From an uncultured Prevotella sp. (GTDB lineage: Bacteria > Bacteroidota > Bacteroidia > Bacteroidales > Bacteroidaceae), in assembly GCA_947072805.1 (NCBI GenBank), contig CAMTJK010000192.1, forward strand, positions 1 through 5,370: a stretch of DNA of 5,370 nt. Direction: 5' to 3'. Of this stretch, positions 1 through 5,370 are shown piece by piece; positions within the stretch are counted from its first letter, which is position 1; every line of letters begins with the position of its first letter. The translations under genes were made by a program, and so were the position numbers. A model generated the notes under the pieces. That model did not search any database. It saw only the letters and a program-made list of their open reading frames with translations, and was not told where the DNA came from.

Positions 1-1045
1 CCTTGAAATAGAAACCGCGATGACATGTGAAGCATGTGGAGGGAGATATTATTCCTTCATTGAGGAACGTGAGTGCCTGCGTGGTCTTGAATGTAGAGCC
101 AGGCGGATACAGTCCCATGATGCTTCGGTTGAGCAGCGGCTTCCACGAATCGCGTGCAAGCTCAAAATGATTTTTGCTTCTCTGCCTGCCCACCATGATT
201 CGCGGGTCGTACGACGGCGACGAAACCATGCAGAGCACCTCGCCCGTAGACGGTTCGATGGCCACTATACTTCCTATCTTACCCTGCATAAGGCGCTCGC
301 CGAGAGCCTGCAGATTGAGGTCGATGCTCAATGTCAGGTTCTTGCCTGCCACGGGACGGCGGTCGAAAGCTCCGTTCTGATAGCTTCCCTGCACCCTTCC
401 GTGAGCGTCGCGCAACAGAATCTGTATGCCTTTCTCGCCGCGCAGCACTTTCTCATAACTTCTCTCCACGCCCAGCTTTCCTATATAATCACCCGGCTGA
501 TAGTAGTCGTCCTCCTCTATATCGGTCGGCGAGACTTCCGCCATATCGCCAAGCACATGAGCAGCATAAGGATATTGGTACTGGCGGATGCTTCTGCGCT
601 GTATGTAAAAGCCCGGAAAGCGGAATATCTTTTCTTGAAAGAGACTGAATTCTCTGTCGGAAAGCTGGCTCATGAACATCTGCTGGGTGAAGGGCGAATA
701 GCCCGGGGTGCGCCTTATCTTCTCCATTCTGGCATCGAAGTATTCGCGGCTGATTCCCAGGGTGCGGCAAAGTTCAAGAGTATCTATGCGGTTGCGAGCC
801 TCTCGGGTCACAACCATAATGTCGTAAGCAGGCTGATTATACACAAGCAACTTGCCGTTACGGTCGGTAATGATGCCCCGTGACGGATATTCAATCTTCT
901 TGAAAAAGGCATTCGAGTCAGCGTTTTTCTTGTAATCGTCACTCATCAGCTGCAGAAAGAACAGCCTGACGATATACACAACCACAATGGCTACAGCCAC
1001 GCCGGCAATGACAAAGCGCCGATTCTCAAGTCCGTATTCTTTCAC
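1..1045 (-). CDS. mrdA: Penicillin-binding protein 2 (elongation transpeptidase), 3' end outside window
   Basis: Class B penicillin-binding protein, the D,D-transpeptidase that cross-links new peptidoglycan on the periplasmic face during side-wall growth with RodA and MreBCD. The 348 codons present show a single N-terminal membrane anchor at about residues 11-31. The start of the N-terminal PBP dimerisation domain follows, with R56-G57 and D61-R62-N63-G64. The catalytic motif is S317-T-F-K320 within YPPGSTFK, where Ser317 would be the acylated nucleophile. The SxN and KTG motifs lie beyond the left edge. The start is GTG at 1045, whose last two bases overlap the mreD stop (GTGA, four bases shared). 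It is chosen because the N-terminus (VKEYGLENRRFVIAGV) matches the remembered start of Bacteroides PBP2, and the next in-frame ATG would remove the anchor. The tight overlap suggests translational coupling to mreD. Two cysteines (C338, C341) sit near the edge; their meaning is unknown. Family assignment is firm, and the choice of PBP2 over FtsI rests on the mreD neighbour. Confidence 0.95.
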   Translation of the reverse strand, partial: MKEYGLENRRFVIAGVAVAIVVVYIVRLFFLQLMSDDYKKNADSNAFFKKIEYPSRGIITDRNGKLLVYNQPAYDIMVVTREARNRIDTLELCRTLGISREYFDARMEKIRRTPGYSPFTQQMFMSQLSDREFSLFQEKIFRFPGFYIQRRSIRQYQYPYAAHVLGDMAEVSPTDIEEDDYYQPGDYIGKLGVERSYEKVLRGEKGIQILLRDAHGRVQGSYQNGAFDRRPVAGKNLTLSIDLNLQALGERLMQGKIGSIVAIEPSTGEVLCMVSSPSYDPRIMVGRQRSKNHFELARDSWKPLLNRSIMGLYPPGSTFKTTQALTFLNEGIISPSTCFTCHRGFYFK

Positions 1046-1542
1046 TTCTTTCTCAAGCTCTCTATGGTAAGAATAAGAATCAATGTTATCGCCGTGCTGC
1101 CCACGATGCACTTTATCCACTGTATGACGTTGAAGAAACTGAACGTCTCGAGAGTGAAAAAGAGCGTGCAATGGAGCAGAACAAGCACAAAGGCGTAGAA
1201 AGTAAATTTGAAAAAGCCCATCGAACTTACTCCGGGGGCAATGTTTTCGGGAGCGTCACGCTGAACGAAGAGACCGAAGAAGCCTGTCTGTACGGCACCT
1301 ACGAGCGTAAGCGACGCCGAAGCCACGCCGGGCGTGTTGGAAAAGAAGTCGATGACAAGTCCGAGGAAGAAGCTCCAGAGAATCACTCCCCACCTGGGAT
1401 AACGGTAAGGGAATATTATCGTCATGTAAACATAGAGCAACGGTGTGGCACAACCGAACAGATGCATGCGGTTGAGCACCAGTGCCTGCGTGAGGCATAG
1501 CACTAAAAAGAACAGCATTTTCCTGCCTATGTCTATTGCCAT
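1042..1542 (-). CDS. mreD: Rod shape-determining protein MreD
   Basis: Integral membrane component of the elongasome, thought to act with MreC in activating PBP2-RodA. The 166-residue product is strongly hydrophobic with about six predicted membrane segments, near residues 8-25, 30-47, 50-67, 73-92, 110-135 and 140-162. It ends in a basic tail (ESLRKK). The size matches the family (about 160-170 residues). Sequence similarity in MreD is low in general, so the call depends on topology, length and position between mreC and mrdA. The ATG at 1542 lies 39 bases after the mreC stop; an AAGGA run about 14 bases before the ATG is a weak, rather distant ribosome-binding candidate. The TGA stop overlaps the GTG start of mrdA. 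Confidence 0.92.
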   Translation of the reverse strand: MAIDIGRKMLFFLVLCLTQALVLNRMHLFGCATPLLYVYMTIIFPYRYPRWGVILWSFFLGLVIDFFSNTPGVASASLTLVGAVQTGFFGLFVQRDAPENIAPGVSSMGFFKFTFYAFVLVLLHCTLFFTLETFSFFNVIQWIKCIVGSTAITLILILTIESLRKK

Positions 1543-1581
1543 AAATCTTTTTTATTTCCTTATTGTTGTCGTTTCAGCGTG

Positions 1582-2499
1582 TCAGTGCGACTTCTCGCGC
1601 ATCGAATCGCGTGCTGCCTCGATGAAAGCCGCCTGTTCCGATATGCTCTTGTCGTTTATCACATATACGTCGCGTATGTTTCCGAAGTCGGTAGAGAGGT
1701 GAACCTTCAGGCGATAAGACAGTCCGTCACGCGAATTATACACCTGCAGGATTTTTCCCACGAGCACACCAGATGGGAATATCGATGAATATCCGTTTGT
1801 TTCCACCCAATCTCCGAGCTTGAAGTGTGCATGTCGCGGAATATCTTCGACGTAAGCGATTGTGGGGTCGCCGCCGCTCCATCTCAGATAGCCGAAATAG
1901 CCGCGGTTGCGTATGGTGCAGCTTATTCTCGACTGTCGGTTGAGAACGGGAATTACCAGCGAATAATGTTCTGATACCATGTAAACGACACCAACCACGC
2001 CGAGACCGCACACCACTCCCATGTCTGTTTTCACGCCGTCGGCACTTCCCTTGTTGATGGTCATGAGGTTATCCTCCCTGTCGAGTGTGTTGCTCACCAC
2101 CTTTGCCGGCACGAGGCTGTAGTTGTCAAGCAGCTCAAGTTCCATGCGTGTGGCAACGGCAGTGTCGCCGGAAGCCTCGGCATACAGACGGCGGAGCTGT
2201 TCCACCTGTCTTTCGAGGCTTATATTGCGAAGCGTAAGACTTTCGTTTATTTCCGTGAGCGAGAAGAACGATGCCACGGCAGCATCCATTTCGTATATCT
2301 TTCCGGTGACAGCGTTGGCAGAAGTCACCCACACGCTGCCCTGGTAGCTGTTATACTGGAACAACAGCACCATGCTTATCACCTCTAAAACTGCGAAGAG
2401 CAGCCAATGGCTGTACCTTGTGATAAAGACTAAAAGGTTGCGCACGATATACGATTTAACGTGTTTTGTCGGGTCGTCGGCACCCTGTGTGTCCTGCAT
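1582..2499 (-). CDS. mreC: Rod shape-determining protein MreC
   Basis: Bitopic membrane protein whose periplasmic domain binds PBP2 and connects it to the MreB filament system. From the ATG at 2499 it has 305 residues: a short cytoplasmic N-terminus, one transmembrane helix at about 31-47 (HWLLFAVLEVISMVLLF), a likely coiled coil at about 81-108, and the MreC beta-barrel domain from about 128 onward. The latter includes the GSADGVKTDMGVV and FPSGVLVGKI segments. Length is usual for the family. The start is uncertain. A GTG at 2445 would give 287 residues beginning VRNLLVFI, which lines up with the MRNLL-type starts I recall for Bacteroides MreC. The ATG adds an 18-residue polar extension and lies two bases downstream of a strong inverted repeat. 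No convincing Shine-Dalgarno site settles the matter. The gene is followed by mreD after 39 bases. Confidence 0.94.
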   Translation of the reverse strand: MQDTQGADDPTKHVKSYIVRNLLVFITRYSHWLLFAVLEVISMVLLFQYNSYQGSVWVTSANAVTGKIYEMDAAVASFFSLTEINESLTLRNISLERQVEQLRRLYAEASGDTAVATRMELELLDNYSLVPAKVVSNTLDREDNLMTINKGSADGVKTDMGVVCGLGVVGVVYMVSEHYSLVIPVLNRQSRISCTIRNRGYFGYLRWSGGDPTIAYVEDIPRHAHFKLGDWVETNGYSSIFPSGVLVGKILQVYNSRDGLSYRLKVHLSTDFGNIRDVYVINDKSISEQAAFIEAARDSMREKSH

Positions 2500-2501
2500 C
2501 A

Positions 2502-2571
2502 GACGCCGGACATTGCCGGAGAGCAGCCCTGCATCTACGGCAAGAGCCCTGTTTGTGCAATGTTCGGCGTC
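2502..2571 (-). repeat. 15-base inverted repeat (hairpin) in the mreB-mreC gap
   Basis: The arms are 2557-2571 and 2502-2516. Read on the coding (minus) strand, the 5' arm is GACGCCGAACATTGC and the 3' arm is GCAATGTCCGGCGTC. They are complementary at 14 of 15 positions (one A-C mismatch), with a 40-base loop that contains CAGGGCT twice. On the plus strand the odd position would be a G-U pair. There is no T-run after it, so it is not a standard terminator. Its position, two bases before the mreC ATG and in the only large gap of the operon, suggests a cis-acting mRNA structure such as a processing, stability or translation-control element. A dispersed palindromic repeat is an alternative. The inverted repeat is seen directly; its role is inferred. 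Confidence 0.7.
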
Positions 2572-2596
2572 GTATGGAGGAGTGTTTTATACTTTG

Positions 2597-2613
2597 GCGT
2601 CAGCATCCGACGC
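2597..2613 (-). promoter_or_regulatory. Small hairpin directly after the mreB stop codon
   Basis: On the coding strand GCGTC immediately follows the mreB TAA and pairs with GACGC after a 7-base spacer (an inner G-T pair is possible). It has no following T-run, so it is unlikely to terminate transcription. The sequence GACGCC around its 3' arm also occurs at the 5' arm of the larger inverted repeat at 2502-2571, so alternative pairing is possible. It may protect the purH-mreB part of the message from 3' exonucleases, but with a 5-6 bp stem chance is a fair explanation. Confidence 0.3.
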
Positions 2614-3636
2614 TTATCTCATGAGGAACGAGAAGCGATCCACATTCTTTAGAGCGATGCCTGCGCCTCGTGCCACGCTGTGCAACGGGTCTTCAGCCAC
2701 ATGGAAGGGGATGTTTATCTTGTCGGTAAGACGCTTGTTCAGACCTCTGAGCAGTGCGCCGCCTCCACTAAGATAAATACCGTTCTTCACTATGTCGGCG
2801 TAAAGTTCGGGCGGAGTGTTCTCGAGAGCGGAGAGTACGGCGTTCTCTATCTTCGCCACGGTCTTGTCGAGACAGTGTGCTATCTCCTGATAGCATACGG
2901 GAACCTCCATCGGCAGAGCTGTTATTCTGTTCGGTCCGTGTACTATATAGTCGTCGGGAGCCTCTTCGCCGAGGTCGGTAAGAGCCGAGCCTACATGTAT
3001 CTTGATGCGTTCTGCCATTCGCTCGCTCACCTTCACATTGTGCTGACGGCTCATATACTCCTGTATATCGGCGGTAAGGTCGTCGCCGGCTATGCGAATA
3101 GAGTTGTTGCTTACAATTCCGCCGAGCGATATGACAGCAATCTCTGTCGAGCCGCCGCCTATATCCACTATCATGTTGCCTTCCGGAGCCTCAACATCGA
3201 TGCCTATACCAATGGCTGCGGCCATAGGCTCGAAGATAAGGTACACATCGCGCCCGTCGGCGTGTTCAGCCGAGTCGCGTACGGCACGCAGTTCCACTTC
3301 GGTAGAGCCCGACGGCACGCCAATAACCATGCGCAGCGAGGGTGAGAAGAGCCGGCTGCCGGTGTGAACCATCTTTATCAGTCCGCGCATCATCTGTTCG
3401 CACGCCGAGAAGTCGGCTATCACGCCATCGCGCAACGGTCTTATGGTTCTGATGTTGTCGTTTGTCTTCTCATACATCATCTTTGCCTTGCCGCCCACGG
3501 CAATCATCTTGTCGGTGCGACGGTCGAGGGCTACCACCGACGGCTCATCAACCACAATCTTATCATCACTGATAATGATGGTGTTTGCTGTTCCGAGGTC
3601 CATGGCTATCTCCTGGACGAAAGAAAAAAATCCCAT
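2614..3636 (-). CDS. mreB: Rod shape-determining protein MreB (bacterial actin)
   Basis: Cytoplasmic actin-family ATPase that forms short antiparallel filaments on the inner membrane and guides side-wall synthesis. The 340-residue length is standard. Visible in order: a hydrophobic N-terminal stretch (MGFFSFVQ), the phosphate-1 loop D13-LGTANT, the hydrophobic membrane loop with L96-F97, E136 in the IFEPMAAAIG segment, the phosphate-2 loop D158-IGGGSTE, and the adenosine motif SGGGALLRGL near 290-299. The phosphate-2 loop has Ser163 where Thr is common (DIGGGTTE), a conservative change. The IDVEAPEGNM segment after EPMAAAIG is longer than in proteobacterial MreB and matches my recall of Bacteroides MreB. 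The ATG at 3636 is 12 bases after the purH stop, so the two are almost surely cotranscribed. A 114-base gap with hairpin potential separates it from mreC. Paralogues such as Mbl are unlikely given the mreC and mreD neighbours. Confidence 0.98.
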   Translation of the reverse strand: MGFFSFVQEIAMDLGTANTIIISDDKIVVDEPSVVALDRRTDKMIAVGGKAKMMYEKTNDNIRTIRPLRDGVIADFSACEQMMRGLIKMVHTGSRLFSPSLRMVIGVPSGSTEVELRAVRDSAEHADGRDVYLIFEPMAAAIGIGIDVEAPEGNMIVDIGGGSTEIAVISLGGIVSNNSIRIAGDDLTADIQEYMSRQHNVKVSERMAERIKIHVGSALTDLGEEAPDDYIVHGPNRITALPMEVPVCYQEIAHCLDKTVAKIENAVLSALENTPPELYADIVKNGIYLSGGGALLRGLNKRLTDKINIPFHVAEDPLHSVARGAGIALKNVDRFSFLMR

Positions 3637-3648
3637 AATCTTGATTTA

Positions 3649-4242
3649 TTATTTGCTGAACCAGTTGTGAATAGCTGTATCGTAATGGCTGCTTACGCCA
3701 AAGGCGCGTTCGGCAAACATCTTGCGGTCTTCTATATCCGTCTGTGCGCCCTTTTTGTTAAGTATATCGAGCAGTACGCCATACTCTGCCTTGCTTGGCA
3801 CTATCACCACATCCTTGAAGTTCTTTGCTCCGGCGCGTATGAGCGATATGCCGCCTATGTCTATCTTCTCGATGATATCGGCGTCCGATGCGCCGCTTGC
3901 TACGGTAGCCTCGAAGGGATAGAGGTCTACGATGACGAGATCTATCTCCGGTATCTCGTATTTTGCCATCTGCTCACGGTCGCCTTCGTTGTCACGGCGT
4001 CCCAGAATGCCTCCGAACACCTTCGGATGGAGTGTCTTTACCCTGCCGCCGAGTATCGAGGGATAGGTAGTAACGTCTTCTACCTTGCCGCATTCGTAAC
4101 CGAGCGATTCAATAAATGTCTGCGTACCGCCGGTAGAAAGAAATTTCACACCCTCTGCATTGAGCTTCTTCAGCAGCTCGTCAAGTCCGTCCTTGTGGAA
4201 CACCGATACAAGCGCTGTCTTTATCTTCTTTGTTTCAGCCAT
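3649..4242 (-). CDS. purH: IMP cyclohydrolase, stand-alone PurH N-terminal domain
   Basis: Closes the purine ring by converting FAICAR to IMP in the cytoplasm, the last step of de novo synthesis. The 197 residues cover the whole MGS-like IMP cyclohydrolase domain. The GGRVKTLHP motif has K69. DLYPF has Y108, though the common form is NLYPF. EKIDIGG has D128 and RAGAKN has K140; these match the active-site Lys, Tyr, Asp and Lys known from human ATIC. The protein stops with TAA after SSHYDTAIHNWFSK, the usual domain boundary. The AICAR transformylase domain (about 300 more residues in bifunctional PurH) is absent, and only 12 bases separate the stop from mreB, so no remnant remains. The product should therefore be competent for ring closure only, and formylation must be supplied from elsewhere. 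The ATG at 4242 follows a Bacteroides-type promoter with a leader of about 25 bases. It appears to be the first gene of the purH-mreBCD-mrdA transcript. Confidence 0.92.
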   Translation of the reverse strand: MAETKKIKTALVSVFHKDGLDELLKKLNAEGVKFLSTGGTQTFIESLGYECGKVEDVTTYPSILGGRVKTLHPKVFGGILGRRDNEGDREQMAKYEIPEIDLVIVDLYPFEATVASGASDADIIEKIDIGGISLIRAGAKNFKDVVIVPSKAEYGVLLDILNKKGAQTDIEDRKMFAERAFGVSSHYDTAIHNWFSK

Positions 4243-4273
4243 AATAGTATAAGGAATAATATGATTCAGGCTG

Positions 4274-4304
4274 CAAATTTAATAAAAAGCGATGAGCGGA
4301 CAAG
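4274..4304 (-). promoter_or_regulatory. Bacteroides-type promoter for the purH-mreBCD-mrdA operon
   Basis: On the minus strand TAAATTTG (4281-4274) is a perfect match to the Bacteroides -7 consensus TAnnTTTG. CTTG (4304-4301) matches three of four bases of the -33 element TTTG, and the spacer is 19 bases, as expected. Transcription would begin near 4267, giving a leader of roughly 25 bases before the purH ATG. I saw no strong promoter in the short gaps further down the operon. Confidence 0.7.
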
Positions 4305-4349
4305 GTATTTATCGGAAAAAATACACTTATTCGGGGATTAATTGACCTA

Positions 4350-4412
4350 TCTTGACGGTGATAACGTCATAACTCTATCGGCAAGACGGCATGAATATGT
4401 CCTTCTTGACGG
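4350..4412. repeat. Pair of 9-base direct repeats with a small dyad
   Basis: TCTTGACGG occurs at 4350-4358 and again at 4404-4412, 54 bases apart. The first copy overlaps a dyad, TGACG-gtgataa-CGTCA (4353-4369). They sit about 50-110 bases upstream of the purH -33 element, between two divergent functions of the intergenic region (3' end of the peptidase unit and start of the purH operon). They could be operator half-sites, but nine-base repeats are weak evidence and I know no regulator for them. Confidence 0.25.
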
Positions 4413-4445
4413 ATGTGTCATCCTATATATATAAATAGGTATAGG

Positions 4446-4475
4446 AAAAAGTATTGTCACGGCGGCAAGCGTGAC
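4446..4475 (-). terminator. Probable intrinsic terminator after the M15 peptidase gene
   Basis: Three bases past the peptidase TGA, the minus strand reads GTCACG (4475-4470), an 8-base loop, then CGTGAC (4461-4456), a perfect six-base stem. It is followed after five bases by a run of five T (4450-4446). The stem is short and the T-run is slightly displaced, so efficiency may be modest, but the location directly behind the stop and before the next promoter fits a transcription end. Confidence 0.55.
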
Positions 4476-4478
4476 GTG

Positions 4479-5240
4479 TCATTTCTCGAAATGCTGATAG
4501 TCTTTCATAGTCTTCCAGTCGCCGCCCCACTTGAAGCCCTTTTCCACAAACAGCCTATAGCAGAGGTCGCCCTTCTCTATCTTGTACGGAAAACTCTTAG
4601 TGCGGTCTGCATATGGCTTGCCAGCTGCCGGTTCCACTATGTCGGTACCGTCGGAAAGCCGCTTGCAGTATGGGTTATAGAGCGTGTTTATGTCTACTGC
4701 CATGCCGAGTCCGTGCTTCGATACGGTTTGTGTGTGCGATATGAACCTGAAGTTGAACGCCGAAGAGTTGTTGTCGGTCATGGAGCGCTCGTCGTCGGCA
4801 TTCCAGTAGTCCACAAGGCGCATGCGTTCTATGGGATAGGCATTGTCGTAGAGCTTGCGCAAGATGTACAGCACGTCGGCGGCTATGGCCTTGTTTACCA
4901 CCATCTCGCCCACTACAGCCTTGCCCTCGCGCGTGCGGTGCAGACAGAGCAGATACCGCAGATGTTTTCGTGGCACGGTACAGTCGGGCTTGTAGCTCTT
5001 ACCTTTCATTATGGAAAATATACGGTCGGGAATGGGTTGCGAAGAGAAGAAGGCGTCTGTGCCAAGGTTCTTCAGTGTGGCTTCGTCCACTACCTCTCCG
5101 GGCATGAAGGTATGTGTCTGCACGGGTGTGGCGGCTGTAACGGCGTCGGTACGGTTATCATCGGCGTGTGCCGCCTGTCTCACCGCAAAGGCAAGCAATG
5201 CCACGGCAAGCGTGGCGAGTGTTATCTTGAGTCTGTTCAT
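4479..5240 (-). CDS. Secreted M15-family zinc peptidase (peptidoglycan D,D-carboxypeptidase-like)
   Basis: Predicted exported zinc metallopeptidase of the M15 group (VanY or phage-endolysin-like, Peptidase_M15_4 type) that hydrolyses peptide bonds in peptidoglycan stems. From the ATG at 5240 it has 253 residues. A signal peptide covers residues 1-26: a basic start (MNRLK), a hydrophobic core, and probable cleavage after AHA. There is no lipobox cysteine, so a soluble periplasmic form is likely. Zinc ligands are visible as H176 and D183 in SKHGLGMAVDIN and H250 in DYQHFEK; D247 is the expected catalytic acid. The GGDW motif at 239-242 is also typical. An in-frame TTG at 5312 was rejected as the start because it lies inside the promoter -7 element and would bury the signal peptide. 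Whether it cuts D-Ala-D-Ala or L-Ala-D-Glu bonds cannot be told from sequence. It is bounded by its own promoter and terminator, so it is not in the mre operon. Confidence 0.87.
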   Translation of the reverse strand: MNRLKITLATLAVALLAFAVRQAAHADDNRTDAVTAATPVQTHTFMPGEVVDEATLKNLGTDAFFSSQPIPDRIFSIMKGKSYKPDCTVPRKHLRYLLCLHRTREGKAVVGEMVVNKAIAADVLYILRKLYDNAYPIERMRLVDYWNADDERSMTDNNSSAFNFRFISHTQTVSKHGLGMAVDINTLYNPYCKRLSDGTDIVEPAAGKPYADRTKSFPYKIEKGDLCYRLFVEKGFKWGGDWKTMKDYQHFEK

Positions 5241-5309
5241 ATCGGTTTTGTCAGTTTCTGTAATTACTACTTCATCGCGGTGCTTTGTCCGCGTAAGGGA
5301 TTGCGGATT

Positions 5310-5342
5310 CAAAGGTAATTGTTTTTTGCGAATTAATGCAAG
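5310..5342 (-). promoter_or_regulatory. Bacteroides-type promoter for the M15 peptidase
   Basis: On the minus strand TACCTTTG (5317-5310) is a perfect match to the -7 consensus TAnnTTTG. CTTG (5342-5339) is a three-of-four match to the -33 element with a 21-base spacer, one or two bases longer than ideal. Transcription would start near 5303, leaving an untranslated leader of about 60 bases before the ATG at 5240. Confidence 0.6.
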
Positions 5343-5370
5343 CAGGGCACTATATTTTAACCCAAATCGG

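Noticed and set aside
20..883. Long plus-strand open frame (287 codons)
   Set aside because: It lies entirely opposite mrdA, whose translation shows a membrane anchor and the SxxK motif. The plus-strand product resembles no family I know and is a shadow.
2500..2598. Open frame continuing upstream of the mreC ATG, in frame back to a TAA near 2597
   Set aside because: About 33 codons are open but contain no ATG, GTG or TTG start, and they span the inverted repeat. It is a plausible chance opening rather than a longer MreC.
2535..2606. 23-codon minus-strand open frame between mreB and mreC (ATG at 2606)
   Set aside because: It is very short with no evident ribosome-binding site, and it overlaps one arm of the inverted repeat. 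A frame of this size is expected by chance. A leader peptide cannot be excluded.
2680..4341. Two long plus-strand open frames opposite mreB and purH (2680-3345 and 3364-4341)
   Set aside because: Both are antisense to well-recognised genes and have no recognisable domain. The second also crosses the purH promoter region.
4422..4445. AT-rich dyad CCTATA...TATAGG
   Set aside because: It is a low-complexity TA-rich sequence with weak pairing. The GC-containing hairpin beside it explains termination better.
5241..5312. N-terminal extension of the M15 peptidase from TTG at 5312
   Set aside because: The codon overlaps the predicted -7 promoter element and would place 24 polar residues in front of a typical signal peptide.
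4413..5318. Plus-strand open frame of 301 codons
   Set aside because: Antisense to the M15 peptidase, whose signal peptide and zinc motifs are clear. The plus-strand product has no recognisable features.
5325..5358. Possible plus-strand promoter (TTTG, 22-base spacer, TATATTTT)
   Set aside because: The -7 element lacks the final G, the spacer is long, and it would read out of the window with no gene visible to judge it.

Overview
This window looks like a chromosomal cell-elongation (rod-shape) locus from a member of the Bacteroidota, most likely order Bacteroidales and perhaps near Prevotella. The placement rests on recall of protein families plus two sequence traits. The gene order purH-mreB-mreC-mreD-mrdA and the wording of the proteins fit Bacteroidales. 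Both intergenic regions upstream of coding blocks carry perfect matches to the Bacteroides -7 promoter element TAnnTTTG. Strong Shine-Dalgarno sites are mostly absent, as is usual in that phylum. Every gene I can support lies on the minus strand; the long plus-strand open frames are shadows.

Layout in transcription order, right to left. A promoter at about 5310-5342 precedes a secreted M15-family zinc peptidase (5240 to 4479), which ends at a short hairpin with a T-run (4446-4475). A 236-base intergenic region follows. It holds a small repeat and dyad cluster and a well-formed promoter (4274-4304). From that promoter a compact operon reads leftward: a 197-residue purH containing only the IMP cyclohydrolase domain (4242-3649), mreB (3636-2614), a 114-base gap, mreC (2499-1582), mreD (1542-1042), and mrdA encoding PBP2 (from 1045, running off the left edge after 348 codons). 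mreD and mrdA overlap by four bases (GTGA).

How the genes work together: MreB forms membrane-bound actin-like filaments. MreC and MreD link these to the periplasmic transpeptidase PBP2, which cross-links new side-wall peptidoglycan. The partner glycosyltransferase RodA would be expected just beyond the left edge. The M15 peptidase probably trims peptidoglycan peptides in the periplasm, but it is a separate transcription unit. PurH makes IMP, the last step of purine synthesis, and appears to share a transcript with the elongation genes.

I found no wholly new system. The points most worth a second look are PurH ending cleanly at the boundary where the AICAR transformylase domain should begin, and a 15-base inverted repeat in the mreB-mreC gap that ends two bases before the mreC ATG.
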